Shown piece after piece: positions 6,687-14,396 of a stretch of 14,809 bases of DNA. The notes beneath the pieces were generated by a model. The model ran no database searches. It saw nothing but the letters and a program-made list of their open reading frames with translations, and was not told the DNA's origin. The stretch lies in NCBI GenBank assembly GCA_023441105.1, contig JAEZQX010000352.1, forward strand, positions 1 to 14,809. The letters are read 5' to 3'. The position numbers were made by a program, and so were the translations under genes. Each line of letters opens with the position of its first letter. Positions within the stretch are counted from its first letter, which is position 1. This stretch comes from Pseudomonadota bacterium. Its GTDB lineage: Bacteria; Pseudomonadota; Gammaproteobacteria; Burkholderiales; Burkholderiaceae.

Positions 6687-7019
6687 CTACTGCTGGGTCT
6701 CGGGCAGCCGCAGCACCAGCCCGTCCAGTTCGGCGGTCAGCCTGATCTGGCAGGACAGGCGGCTCTCCGGGCGCCGTTCGCTGCTGGTGCATTCGAGCAT
6801 CTCCTCCTCCGTGGCGAGCAGCGGCGCGAGCTTGTCGCGCCAGGCCTCATCGACGTAGACGTGGCAGGTGGCGCACATGGCGGAACCGCCGCATTCGCCG
6901 ACGATACCCTTGATGCCCTGCGCGACCGCCGTCTGCATGACACTGTGGCCCTCCTGGCCCTGCAGGTCGATGACACCGCCGCCGTGCGGAATGAGCGTGA
7001 AGGAGATCGCTTTGGTCAT
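6687..7019 (-). CDS. [2Fe-2S] ferredoxin, adrenodoxin/palustrisredoxin type
   Basis: A 110-residue soluble electron carrier between the FAD reductase and the P450. The cluster ligands are C43, C49, C52 and C90, spaced C-x5-C-x2-C-x37-C inside GECGGSAMCATCHVYV and LSCQIRL. This is the vertebrate/bacterial adrenodoxin pattern used by class I P450 systems, rather than the plant type. C77 is an extra cysteine in MLECTSSERR, near the usual redox-partner surface. The acidic stretch before it (TEEEM) fits the negative docking patch of such ferredoxins. The ATG at 7019 has only a weak GAGAA site. The gene lies 42 bases after the P450 stop and three bases before the MarR gene, which makes it the cognate partner of this P450. 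Confidence 0.95.
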   Translation of the reverse strand: MTKAISFTLIPHGGGVIDLQGQEGHSVMQTAVAQGIKGIVGECGGSAMCATCHVYVDEAWRDKLAPLLATEEEMLECTSSERRPESRLSCQIRLTAELDGLVLRLPETQQ

Positions 7020-7061
7020 GTTTCTCGGGATCCGTTGCCGTGGGCGATGAAGCGATGCCGC

Positions 7062-8306
7062 TCAGGCGGGCTCCAGTCTCAGGGGGAGGGATCCCAGCGC
7101 CCGTAGCGTGTTGTTGAGGCGGCGGGTAGGTTCGCCCGCCAGGGACAGGCGCTTGACGCGCCTGGCGATCCCGCCCAGGATCAATTCGCCCTCCAGCCGG
7201 GCAATCACCTGTCCGACGCAGCCGTGGATGCCGGACCCGAAGGCCATGTGCCCGGTGGGACGGCGCTCGATGTCGAAGCGCTCCGGATCGGGCCAATGAC
7301 GCGGATCGCGGTTGGCTGCGGCGAGGAAGGTGAGCACCTTGCTGCCTGCGGGAATGGTAATGCCGGCGATGACGGCATCGGCGACGGTGGTCCTGAAGAA
7401 GGTCTGCACCGCCGATTCATAACGCAGGGCCTCCTCGAACGCCGGTCTGGCCAGCGACGGATCGGCATGCAGCTTGGCGTACTGCTCCGGATGCTGCGCC
7501 AGGCACAGCAAGGCGTTGCCGATGCCGTTGACGGTGGTGTCGACCCCGGCGGACAGGAACGAGCGCACCAGCAGCGGCGCTTCGTCGAAGCTGATCTCCC
7601 CCGCCTCGGCAGCCTGGTAGATCATGTCCCCGAAGCCACCCGGCGTGAGCATCTCGCGCCGGCAGTGATCCATGATCCACTGCGTCAACGGCTTGACCTT
7701 CTCCGCCGCCTTCATCAGGAGCTCGTTGCGCGGACCGAAGGCGTTGAAGATCATGTTGCCGTAGAGGAGCAGCATCTCGCGGCCCTCCGATTCCAGCCCG
7801 ACGGCATCCGGAAAGACCTTGAGCGGGTAGACTTCCGCCAGCTCCTTGACCGCATCGACGCTGCCTTCGGCAGCGGCCTTCTGCATGACCCGGTCCAGCA
7901 AGGCTTCCGCTTCGGCGGCGAACGTGGACCGCACTTGCATCACCGTCCTGGGCGACAGGATGCGCGCCAGCACGGTCCGCGCGCGGGTGTGGTCCGGAGG
8001 ATCCGCTTCGAGGATCAGGCTCCTGGGCCGGAACGGCGTCTCCTTGTTGAAGTCCGCCAGCCCGACGCCTGCCGATGAGATGTAGGTTGCATGGTCGTTG
8101 AGGATGGTGCGGACCTCCTCGTGACGCGCGCTCGCATAGATGCCGTACCGGGGAATCCAGACGATCGGTCCCGCTTCGCGCATGCGCTCGTGGTCCGCGT
8201 AAGGGTCGGTCAGGAACGCGTCGCTGAACGGGTCGACGTCGACCACCGGCACGTCCTCGGGTGCCGTAGTGCGGGCTTCTGCCTGGCTCGAAGGGCTGGT
8301 GCTCAT
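7062..8306 (-). CDS. Cytochrome P450, CYP199A-like (para-substituted benzoate oxidation)
   Basis: A 414-residue soluble haem monooxygenase. Motifs: I-helix LSAGVDTTVNGIG with the acid-alcohol pair D256/T257, K-helix E292-x-x-R295, and the haem loop FGSGIHGCVGQ (356-366) with thiolate C363. The whole chain closely resembles CYP199A2/A4 of Rhodopseudomonas as I remember them: RPRSLILEADPPDHTR, VFPDAVGLESEGRE, NAFGPRNEL, LLVRSFLSAGVDTT, QTFFRTT and RRLNNTLRALGSLP. Residues I recall as holding the substrate carboxylate in CYP199A4 (R92, S95, R243, S244) are present as R93, S96, R248 and S249, and the pocket phenylalanines as F187/F190 and F303/F304. Expected chemistry is O-demethylation or hydroxylation of a para-substituted benzoate such as 4-methoxybenzoate. 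Start: ATG at 8306 has GGAG six bases upstream; ATGs at 8318 and 8330 (overlapping the livF stop as TGATG) are alternatives. Confidence 0.94.
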   Translation of the reverse strand: MSTSPSSQAEARTTAPEDVPVVDVDPFSDAFLTDPYADHERMREAGPIVWIPRYGIYASARHEEVRTILNDHATYISSAGVGLADFNKETPFRPRSLILEADPPDHTRARTVLARILSPRTVMQVRSTFAAEAEALLDRVMQKAAAEGSVDAVKELAEVYPLKVFPDAVGLESEGREMLLLYGNMIFNAFGPRNELLMKAAEKVKPLTQWIMDHCRREMLTPGGFGDMIYQAAEAGEISFDEAPLLVRSFLSAGVDTTVNGIGNALLCLAQHPEQYAKLHADPSLARPAFEEALRYESAVQTFFRTTVADAVIAGITIPAGSKVLTFLAAANRDPRHWPDPERFDIERRPTGHMAFGSGIHGCVGQVIARLEGELILGGIARRVKRLSLAGEPTRRLNNTLRALGSLPLRLEPA

Positions 8307-8329
8307 CGCATTCTCCATCGGGTCGATCA

Positions 8330-9064
8330 TCAAGGTAGGTGCAGGTCGGGCTGCGCCTCGCCGGCGACCCCCACGTATTGTCCCAGCATCTCCGGCTGCG
8401 CCAGCAGGTCGGCGCTGCGGCCGGCGAGCGCGACCTCGCCGTGCTCCAGCACCACCGCGCGCTCGGCGAAGCGCAGGGCTTCCTCCGCCTTCTGCTCGAC
8501 GAGCAGGATGGCGACACCGGTCTCCTGCGCCAGGCGATCGAACGTCGCCATCAGGTCGGCGCAGATGATCGGTGCCAGTCCCTCCAGCGGTTCGTCGAGC
8601 AGCACGAGGCGCGGCCGGCCGAGCAGGGCCCTCGCCACCGTCAGCATCTGCTGCTCGCCGCCCGACAGCTGGCTGCCGCCATTGTGGCGTCGCTCGGCCA
8701 GCCGCGGAAACAACTGGTAGGCCTCCTCGACACAGCGCCGCGGCCGGCCCTTCAGCCCGGCGACCAGGTTCTCCTCGACCGTAAGCGAAGGGAAGATGTC
8801 GCGGGTCTGCGGCACGTAGCCCAGCCCTGCGAGCGAACGATCGCGGGGCGTGAGCCCGGTGATGTCCTGGCCGTCGAAGACGACCCGGCCCGCGGAGGTC
8901 CGTGCCAGGCCCATGATGGCCTTGAGGGTCGTCGACTTGCCGCTGCCGTTGCGACCGATCATGGCCAGCCGGCCACCCGCTTCCAGCTCCAGGCTGATCC
9001 CGTGCAGGATGCGCAGATCGGCGTAGCCGGCGTGGACACCGTGCAGCTGAAGCAGGCGGTTCAT
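8330..9064 (-). CDS. livF: Branched-chain amino acid/aromatic acid-type ABC transporter ATPase LivF
   Basis: A 244-residue ABC ATPase, one of the two nucleotide-binding subunits of the HAAT-type importer. Walker A GRNGSGKST is at 37-45, the Q-loop at YVPQTRDIFPSLTVEENL (83-100), signature LSGGEQQML at 133-141 and Walker B LVLLDEPLEGL at 153-163. The switch position reads VEQ (Q191) instead of histidine, as is normal for LivF. The PSLTVEENL and LEGLAP strings place it in LivF rather than LivG. The ATG at 9064 has AGGG about nine bases upstream and sits 15 bases after the livG stop. Its stop overlaps a possible P450 start. The transport genes are thus physically joined to the P450 gene. Confidence 0.94.
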   Translation of the reverse strand: MNRLLQLHGVHAGYADLRILHGISLELEAGGRLAMIGRNGSGKSTTLKAIMGLARTSAGRVVFDGQDITGLTPRDRSLAGLGYVPQTRDIFPSLTVEENLVAGLKGRPRRCVEEAYQLFPRLAERRHNGGSQLSGGEQQMLTVARALLGRPRLVLLDEPLEGLAPIICADLMATFDRLAQETGVAILLVEQKAEEALRFAERAVVLEHGEVALAGRSADLLAQPEMLGQYVGVAGEAQPDLHLP

Positions 9065-9079
9065 CGCTGTCGCCCTGGT

Positions 9080-9829
9080 TCAGGCTGCCGCGCCGAGGTA
9101 GACCGCGCGCACGGCCGGGTGCGACCGGATCGCCCGCGGGGTGTCGTCGGCCAGCACCGCACCGTCCGCCAGCACGACGATGCGCGATGCGAAGCTGAAC
9201 ACCAGGCCCATGTCGTGCTCGATCATGAGAATGGCCAATTCCTGCGGCAGCGCCGCGAGGGCGTCGAGAATGATCCGCCGTTCGCTCGCCGGGACGCCAG
9301 CCATCGGCTCGTCGAGCAGCAGCACGCGCGGCCGCAGGGCCAGCGCCAGCGCGATCTCGACCAGGCGCTGCTCGCCATAGGCCAACTCCACCGGCCTGCG
9401 CCAGGCCAGCGTCTCCAGCCGCAGGACCTGCAGGATCCGCCCCGCTTCCGCGGCCACGTCGTCGAATTGGTCGAGAGGCCGCAGGAGCCGGTTGGCGGAT
9501 CCTTCCCGCTGGTGAATTGCCATCTCGACCTGCCGGCGCACCGGAATGCGCGGCGCGAGTTGGGTGATCTGGAAGGTTCTCGCGAGACCGCGCCGGACCC
9601 GCTGCGCCTGCTCGAGACCGGTCACGTCCTCGCCGCCAAGCCGGACCGTGCCGGCGCTTGGCGTCAGGGTACCGGTCATCAGGTTGACAAGGGTGGTCTT
9701 GCCTGCGCCGTTGGGGCCGATCAGCCCGACCCGCTCGCCGGCATGCAGCGCCAACGAGACGTTACGGGTCACTTGCAGGCCGCCGAAGGCCTTCGCCAGG
9801 CCGCTCGTCTCCAACAGCGGCGCTTTCAT
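9080..9829 (-). CDS. livG: Branched-chain amino acid/aromatic acid-type ABC transporter ATPase LivG
   Basis: A 249-residue ABC ATPase, partner of LivF. Walker A GPNGAGKTT is at 38-46, the Q-loop at ARTFQITQLAP (83-93), signature LAYGEQRLVEIA at 149-160 (the Y-for-G variant common in LivG-like proteins), Walker B VLLLDEPMAGV at 169-179 and a switch histidine in IEHD (H205). The start is ambiguous. The ATG at 9829 gives the usual family N-terminus MKAPLLETSGLAKAFGG but its upstream GGGA is too close. A GTG at 9889 overlaps the livM stop as GTGA, has AGGGA upstream, and would add 20 Pro/Ala-rich residues. I list the ATG because of family length, without ruling out the longer form. Confidence 0.92.
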   Translation of the reverse strand: MKAPLLETSGLAKAFGGLQVTRNVSLALHAGERVGLIGPNGAGKTTLVNLMTGTLTPSAGTVRLGGEDVTGLEQAQRVRRGLARTFQITQLAPRIPVRRQVEMAIHQREGSANRLLRPLDQFDDVAAEAGRILQVLRLETLAWRRPVELAYGEQRLVEIALALALRPRVLLLDEPMAGVPASERRIILDALAALPQELAILMIEHDMGLVFSFASRIVVLADGAVLADDTPRAIRSHPAVRAVYLGAAA

Positions 9830-9885
9830 CGTCCCGCGCAGCGGCACACGGCCGGATGCCGACGGAGGCGCATTCGGCGGCGCGC

Positions 9886-10890
9886 TCACGGCCGCACCGG
9901 TCCCTTGACGACGACACCGGCCGGCCCGCTCCCGAGCAGCGGAGACAACCGGTGCCCGAGGTGGCGGAGCAAGCGATCGCGCGGCACGAGGACCACGAGG
10001 ACCAGGAGCCCGCCGATGATGAACAGCCAGTGATACGGGTTCAGCGTCGAGGCGACATGGTGGATCAGCATGAAGATGGCGGCGCCGGCGATGGCGCCGT
10101 AGAGCGTTCCCGCGCCCCCGAGCACCAGCATCACCAAAGCCTCGGCCGACAGCTCGAAGCCAAGGCTGTCCAGTCCCACGATCTGGTTGGTCTGGGCCGA
10201 CAATGCGCCGGCGATGCCGGCGAAAAACCCGGCGAAGACGTAGAGCTTGAGCAACTGGCCCCGGATATCGGTGCCGAGGGCGGCCATCCGCAGCCGGTTC
10301 TGGTGGATGCCCAGGCAGGACAGGCCGAATGGCGAGCCCATCAGCCGCCGCATGACGAAGAGGCACAGCAGCATCGCGATGCCGCTGTAGACAAAGGCGG
10401 TCTTGCCATAGAGGTCGAAACGGGCGAAGCCGAGGACCGCCGAATTCGAGAATCCGGTGAGACCGTCGTCGCCGCCCGTCCAGTCGCGCAGCTTGCTGGC
10501 CAGGTTGCCGAGGATCTGGCTGACGGCAATCGACAACATCAGGAACGTGAGACCCTGGTAGCGCAGGATGAACAGGCCGGAGAGGAAGGCGACCAGGGCG
10601 CCGGCGGCGGCCCCGATGGCGAGGCCGAGCAGCGGGTCGGGCGCGAGATGCAGCGCGGCCAACCCGGTTGCATAGGCGCCGGTGCCGAACAATGCAGCGT
10701 GGCCGAGCGTGGCGAGTCCGGCATAACCGACCACCAGGTCGAGCGACATGACGAAGATGGCCATGATCGCGATCCGCGAGAACAGCGGCAGCTGCTCGGG
10801 CATCAGGAAATAGAGCAGCGCACCGAGGGCGATGAGCAGCAGGTAGGGCAATGACTGCTGGAGGGCCGGGCGTGGCGCTCGCCTGCTCAT
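9886..10890 (-). CDS. livM: HAAT-type ABC transporter permease LivM
   Basis: A 334-residue inner-membrane permease with roughly eight to ten hydrophobic segments. The family signature runs from VMSLDLVVGYAGLATLGHAALFGTGAYA in outline (residues about 47-75), and AGFFAGIAGAL plus VLGGAGTLYGAIAGAAIFM mark the second half. The segment RRLMGSPFGLSCLGIHQNRLRMAALG is the cytoplasmic coupling region. The C-terminal tail (RDRLLRHLGHRLSPLLG) is basic and cytoplasmic. The ATG at 10890 overlaps the livH stop as ATGA. Together with LivH it forms the channel for an amino-acid-like or aromatic acid substrate. Confidence 0.94.
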   Translation of the reverse strand: MSRRAPRPALQQSLPYLLLIALGALLYFLMPEQLPLFSRIAIMAIFVMSLDLVVGYAGLATLGHAALFGTGAYATGLAALHLAPDPLLGLAIGAAAGALVAFLSGLFILRYQGLTFLMLSIAVSQILGNLASKLRDWTGGDDGLTGFSNSAVLGFARFDLYGKTAFVYSGIAMLLCLFVMRRLMGSPFGLSCLGIHQNRLRMAALGTDIRGQLLKLYVFAGFFAGIAGALSAQTNQIVGLDSLGFELSAEALVMLVLGGAGTLYGAIAGAAIFMLIHHVASTLNPYHWLFIIGGLLVLVVLVPRDRLLRHLGHRLSPLLGSGPAGVVVKGPVRP

Positions 10891-11753
10891 GCCAGCCGCC
10901 GCCCCAGCAGACCGTGTGGACGCCAGGCGAGCAGCAGCGCCATCGAGAGAAAGAAGAACAGGCTGCCGTACTCGGAGGCGAGGTACTTGCTGGCCGTTTC
11001 GATGATCCCGAGGGCCAGCGCCGCTGCGGCGGAGCCCGGTATGCTGCCCATGCCGCCGACCGCGACGATCACCAGCACCAGGACCAGGTATTTCACCGGG
11101 TAGTAGGGCTCGAGCGGCATCAGCTCGGCGCCGAGGATGCCGCCGAGCCCTGCGAGTGCGGCACCGGTGCCGAAGGTCAGCACGTAGACCAGCTGGATAG
11201 GAATGCCGAGCGACGAGGCCGCGCCGGTGTTGTCCACGGTGGCCCGCAGCCAGATGCCGAAGCGGGAGCGGTTGAGCAGCAGCATGCTGGCCAGCAGCAC
11301 GATGACCCCGGCGGCGATGACCAGCAGGCGCTGGGCGGGCAGGGTACGGATGCCGAGATCGACGGTACCGGCAAGCCAGGACGGCAGCGGGATCAACCGG
11401 ACCTCCGGGCCGAACAGCAGGTTGGCGCTGGCGACGAAGAGAAACGTCATGCCGATGGTGAACAGGACCTGTTCGAGCTCGGAGCGCCGATAGAGCCGCC
11501 GCAGCACCAGCACTTCGAGCGCTGCGCCGAGCAGGCCGGTGGCCAGGACGGCGAGCAGCACGCCGGCACCGAATGGAAGGCCCCGCTCGCCGATCAGCCA
11601 GGCTGCCAGGTATCCACCGGTCATCGCGAAGGCGCCGTGGGCCAGGTTGATGAACCGCATCAGGCCCAGCGTCACCGACAGGCCCACGGCGATGACGAAC
11701 AGCACCATGCCATAGGACAGGCCGTCGATGAGGATGTTGGCGATCAGCGTCAA
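10887..11753 (-). CDS. livH: HAAT-type ABC transporter permease LivH
   Basis: A 288-residue permease, the other half of the channel. LivH hallmarks: GLSYGMVLFVIAVGLSVTLG (11-30), MRFINLAHGAFAMTGGY, NRSRFGIWLRATVDNTGAASSLGI (the cytoplasmic coupling loop), and VGGMGSIPGSAAAALALGIIE. The start codon is TTG at 11753, giving MTLIANILIDGLSYG, the usual N-terminus; an in-frame stop lies about 33 bases further up and no ATG or GTG lies between. AGGTG six bases upstream serves as ribosome-binding site. The binding-protein gene ends 34 bases before it. Use of TTG may lower permease output relative to the binding protein, which is needed in excess. Confidence 0.93.
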   Translation of the reverse strand: MTLIANILIDGLSYGMVLFVIAVGLSVTLGLMRFINLAHGAFAMTGGYLAAWLIGERGLPFGAGVLLAVLATGLLGAALEVLVLRRLYRRSELEQVLFTIGMTFLFVASANLLFGPEVRLIPLPSWLAGTVDLGIRTLPAQRLLVIAAGVIVLLASMLLLNRSRFGIWLRATVDNTGAASSLGIPIQLVYVLTFGTGAALAGLGGILGAELMPLEPYYPVKYLVLVLVIVAVGGMGSIPGSAAAALALGIIETASKYLASEYGSLFFFLSMALLLAWRPHGLLGRRLA

Positions 11754-11787
11754 CCGGACACCTGGCTCGCGGCCGCAGGTGGGCTAG

Positions 11788-12966
11788 CTACTTGCCGAGT
11801 CCGTGGTCTGCCTGGGGCCCGAAGCTCTGCACTTCCTTGTTGACCAGGCGATCGCCGGCCTTCTCGACGGTTCGCAGGTAGACCTCCTGCGTGATGTGGC
11901 GCGTTGTCGGATCGATCGACACCGGCCCGCGCGGGCTTTCCCATTTCAGGCTCTTGGCAGCAGCGATCGCCTTGTCGCCGTCGCGCTTGCCGCCGGTCGC
12001 CTCGATCATCTTGTGGATGACGTACATCCCGTCCCAGGCGCCGACGGAGGCGTAGTTGGCGACGGTGTCCTTCGATTGCTTCGCGAGCGCCGCCACGAAC
12101 TTGCGGTTCTCTGCCGAGTCATGGGCCGCCGAATAGTGGAAGGCGGTGGTCAAGCCGACCGCGCTGTCGCCGAACTTCTGCAGGTCGAATTCGTCCATCT
12201 CGGCAGTGCCAAGGAATTCGATGCCTGACTGGCGCAGGCCGTTCTCGTTGTAGGCCTTGACGAACCCGAGGTTGGGCGGCCCGCCGGGGAGGAACACGTA
12301 GACGGCTTGTGCGCCGCTTGCCTTGATGCGTTGGGCGAACGGTGCGAAATCGGTCGTCTTGATCGGCATCCGGATGCTCTCGACCACTTCGCCGCCAAGC
12401 TTGGTGAACTCGGCCTTGAACGACTTTTCCGCATCGACGCCGGGGGCGTAGTCGGTCACTGCCGTCACCACCTTGCGCAGCCCTTTCTTGTGGGCGTGCT
12501 GCGCGATCGGCACCGTTACCTGCCAGAGCGTGTAGCTGGTACGAATGAAGTAATCCGACTTGGTGGTGATATCGGACGTGGCGGCGTTGAAGATCACGGT
12601 CGGCGTCTTCGACTCCTGGATCAGTGGCGCGACCGCAAAGGCATTCGGCGTGAAGACGAAGCCGCCGATGTAGTCGACCTTGTCGCGCACGATCAGTTCC
12701 TGCGCCAGGTTCTTCGTGGCGGCCGGGTTCGGTCCGCCGGTGTCGCGATAGATGAGCTCGATGTCGTGGCCCGCGAGCTTGCCGCCCTGGGAGGCCACAT
12801 AAGCTTCGGCGCCGTCCTTGAACAGCTTGCCATAGTGCGCGAAGGGTCCGGAGAAGGGTCCGGCGATGCCGACCTTGATCGTCTGGGCTGTGGCGGCGCC
12901 GGCGCCGAACACCAGCGTCAGCGGGAGGATGGCTGCAAGCAAGGCACGAGCGCGGCGAGCGGGCAT
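11788..12966 (-). CDS. Periplasmic binding protein of HAAT (Liv)-type ABC transporter
   Basis: A 392-residue receptor of the Peripla_BP_6 type (LivJ/LivK-like) and first gene of the P450 operon. Residues 1-28 form a signal peptide (MPARRARALLAA... ending ATAQ). The mature protein starts TIKVGIAGPFSGPFAHYGK, the family N-terminal strand and ligand loop; VDYIGGFVFTPNAFAVAPL and VIFNAATSDITTKSDYFIRT follow as in aromatic-acid-binding members of this family. Such proteins often bind benzoate, p-coumarate or related aromatics instead of leucine; here that reading rests on linkage to the P450. The ATG at 12966 has GGAG seven bases upstream; the frame stays open to 13053 but this overlaps the promoter. 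It stops 34 bases before livH. Confidence 0.92.
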   Translation of the reverse strand: MPARRARALLAAILPLTLVFGAGAATAQTIKVGIAGPFSGPFAHYGKLFKDGAEAYVASQGGKLAGHDIELIYRDTGGPNPAATKNLAQELIVRDKVDYIGGFVFTPNAFAVAPLIQESKTPTVIFNAATSDITTKSDYFIRTSYTLWQVTVPIAQHAHKKGLRKVVTAVTDYAPGVDAEKSFKAEFTKLGGEVVESIRMPIKTTDFAPFAQRIKASGAQAVYVFLPGGPPNLGFVKAYNENGLRQSGIEFLGTAEMDEFDLQKFGDSAVGLTTAFHYSAAHDSAENRKFVAALAKQSKDTVANYASVGAWDGMYVIHKMIEATGGKRDGDKAIAAAKSLKWESPRGPVSIDPTTRHITQEVYLRTVEKAGDRLVNKEVQSFGPQADHGLGK

Positions 12967-13040
12967 GGGGGGGTCTCCGTTGTTCTGCACGCGCCCGCGG
13001 TCATCAATGCCGATGGCGTCGATGCTATTGGTCTGCGCGA

Positions 13041-13069
13041 ACGTTACCGACAACTGGTTGCAATGTCAA
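13041..13069 (-). promoter_or_regulatory. Sigma-70-like promoter of the transporter-P450 operon
   Basis: On the minus strand a perfect -35 hexamer TTGACA (13069-13064) is followed after exactly 17 bases by TAACGT (13046-13041), which matches three of six -10 positions (TATAAT). Transcription would begin near 13035, leaving a leader of roughly 70 bases before the binding-protein ATG at 12966. The -35 lies inside the repeat array, so a bound repressor would block RNA polymerase. It is the only strong promoter-like pair I found in the 198-base gap before this gene. Confidence 0.6.
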
Positions 13070-13090
13070 CGAGTTGCAATGTCAACCATT
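13051..13090. promoter_or_regulatory. Operator-like array of 16-bp repeats
   Basis: GTTGCAATGTCAAC occurs twice, perfectly, at 13057-13070 and 13073-13086, in register at 16 bp. The repeating block can also be read as CAAC-NN-GTTG followed by CAATGT: CAACTGGTTG (13051-13060) and CAACGAGTTG (13067-13076) are inverted repeats, and CAACCATTGG (13083-13092) is a degenerate third. Arms GTTG/CAAC thus recur at a spacing of about one and a half helical turns. The array spans the -35 element. This is the architecture of a dimeric repressor operator; the MarR protein at 6060-6683 is the natural candidate, but this is inferred. Confidence 0.6.
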
Positions 13091-13164
13091 GGTCCGTGGC
13101 CATGCGGCCGGTCCTCGAATGCTCGACCCTCGTTATCCGGGCGCGATCATCATCGGGCGGCTCG

Positions 13165-14379
13165 TTACCTCGAGTTGGCGGCCCGCTGCAAGTGGGCCAA
13201 CAGCAGCCGCGCCACCTCGGCCGGCTGCTCCTGCTGCACCCAATGACCGGCGCCGTCGATCAGCTGCACCGGCGACATCCGGGTGCAGGCCTGCTCCCGC
13301 ATCTGCGCCAGCTGGCCGGGGCGCTGGTGGATGCCCCAGTCGCTGCTGCCGGCGATGAAGGTGGCCGGCACGTCGATGGTCCTACCCGACCAGACCTGCA
13401 GCTCGGCGACGAACGTCGGCCCGGTCAGGCAGCGGTACCACTGCAGGGATCCCTGGAAGCCGGTGCGCGCGAACTCGCCGCTGTAGACACGCAGTTCATC
13501 GTCCGGCAGCCAGCGGTTGGCGGCGATGGCATCCGGCGTCGGCATCTCGCGGGCCACGGTCTGCGCCATGCCCTCGTGCAGGTCCATCACATAGTAGGTC
13601 GGCAGCTTCTGCAGTTCCCCGGCGGCCCAGGCCGACAGCTCGTACGGCCGGTTGTCGGGCCAATCCGCGCTCTTGTGGTGGTAGTAGGCACGCAGGAACT
13701 GGTGCAGCCCCTGTGGCGCATGAAGCATGTCGCTGGCGGCTTCACGGCCCGAGTAGTACCACTGGTAGTGCTTGCGTGGACGCGGCAACGCCGCCAGCGC
13801 CGCGTGGATGTCGACGGGCGCTGGAACCGGCGAGCCTGGCCGCGCGCCTGCCGCGCCGTCCGACGCCGCGTTGCCGAACGGCAGCGGCGGCGGCCCGGCA
13901 AAGGGTGCACTCATCAGCACCAGCGACCGGAATATATCCGGGCGCAGCAGCGCGCACCAGGCAGCGACGAATGAGCCGAAATCGTGGCCGACAACCGCGT
14001 CGACCGAACGCAGCCCCAATGCCGATACCAGTCCGAGCGCATCCCGCACCAGGTTCAGCATCCGGTAGGACTGCAGGTCGCCGTCGTAGTCGGGATCCCA
14101 GCCGGTGGTGCGGCCGTAGCCGCGCTGGTCCGGTGCGATGACGCGATATCCGGCGGCGGCGAGCGGCAGCATCACCTTGCGCCAACTGTAGGCCAGCTCC
14201 GGGAAGCCGTGCAGCAGGAGGACGCATGGCCGGCCGTCGTCGGCCGCCTCTCCCGGCTTGCCGCCGGAGCCTTCGAATCCCGCCTCGAGGAAATGCATCG
14301 TCAGGCCGTTGATGTCCTCCGCGAAGCGCGAGCGGATGCCGGCCGGCAGGGGAAGGGGCGCAAGTGTGTCGTCGGTCAT
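13165..14379 (-). CDS. Alpha/beta hydrolase, epoxide hydrolase-like
   Basis: A 404-residue alpha/beta-fold hydrolase. HGFPE (57-61) supplies the oxyanion-hole motif; the nucleophile elbow is GHDFGS with aspartate D133, not serine, as in epoxide hydrolases and dehalogenases. D347 (GSSDWG) and H379 (GAGHW) complete the triad. The cap holds HYQWYY (Y205) and LQWYR (Y315), matching in context the two tyrosines that activate the epoxide oxygen in soluble epoxide hydrolases. An esterase or lactonase role is therefore less likely. There is no signal peptide. An insertion rich in Gly/Ala/Pro (about 168-188) lies at the start of the cap. The ATG at 14379 lacks a strong ribosome-binding site but follows the YCII gene by 17 bases, suggesting coupling. 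Its substrate is unknown; it could act on products from the neighbouring P450 pathway. Confidence 0.85.
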   Translation of the reverse strand: MTDDTLAPLPLPAGIRSRFAEDINGLTMHFLEAGFEGSGGKPGEAADDGRPCVLLLHGFPELAYSWRKVMLPLAAAGYRVIAPDQRGYGRTTGWDPDYDGDLQSYRMLNLVRDALGLVSALGLRSVDAVVGHDFGSFVAAWCALLRPDIFRSLVLMSAPFAGPPPLPFGNAASDGAAGARPGSPVPAPVDIHAALAALPRPRKHYQWYYSGREAASDMLHAPQGLHQFLRAYYHHKSADWPDNRPYELSAWAAGELQKLPTYYVMDLHEGMAQTVAREMPTPDAIAANRWLPDDELRVYSGEFARTGFQGSLQWYRCLTGPTFVAELQVWSGRTIDVPATFIAGSSDWGIHQRPGQLAQMREQACTRMSPVQLIDGAGHWVQQEQPAEVARLLLAHLQRAANSR

Positions 14380-14396
14380 GGCAGTTGCAGAAAGCG

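Noticed and set aside
8339..10033. A plus-strand open frame of over 560 codons opposite livF, livG and the end of livM
   Set aside because: It mirrors codons of well-supported ABC ATPase genes and its product is Gln/Arg/His-rich without motifs.
13101..13164. A short gene or terminator between the hydrolase stop and the repeat array
   Set aside because: No open frame with a ribosome-binding site and no stem followed by T-run is visible here.
12307..13974. A plus-strand frame spanning the promoter region and the hydrolase gene
   Set aside because: It crosses two unrelated minus-strand genes and their regulatory gap; the product resembles no protein family and its composition is that of an antisense shadow.
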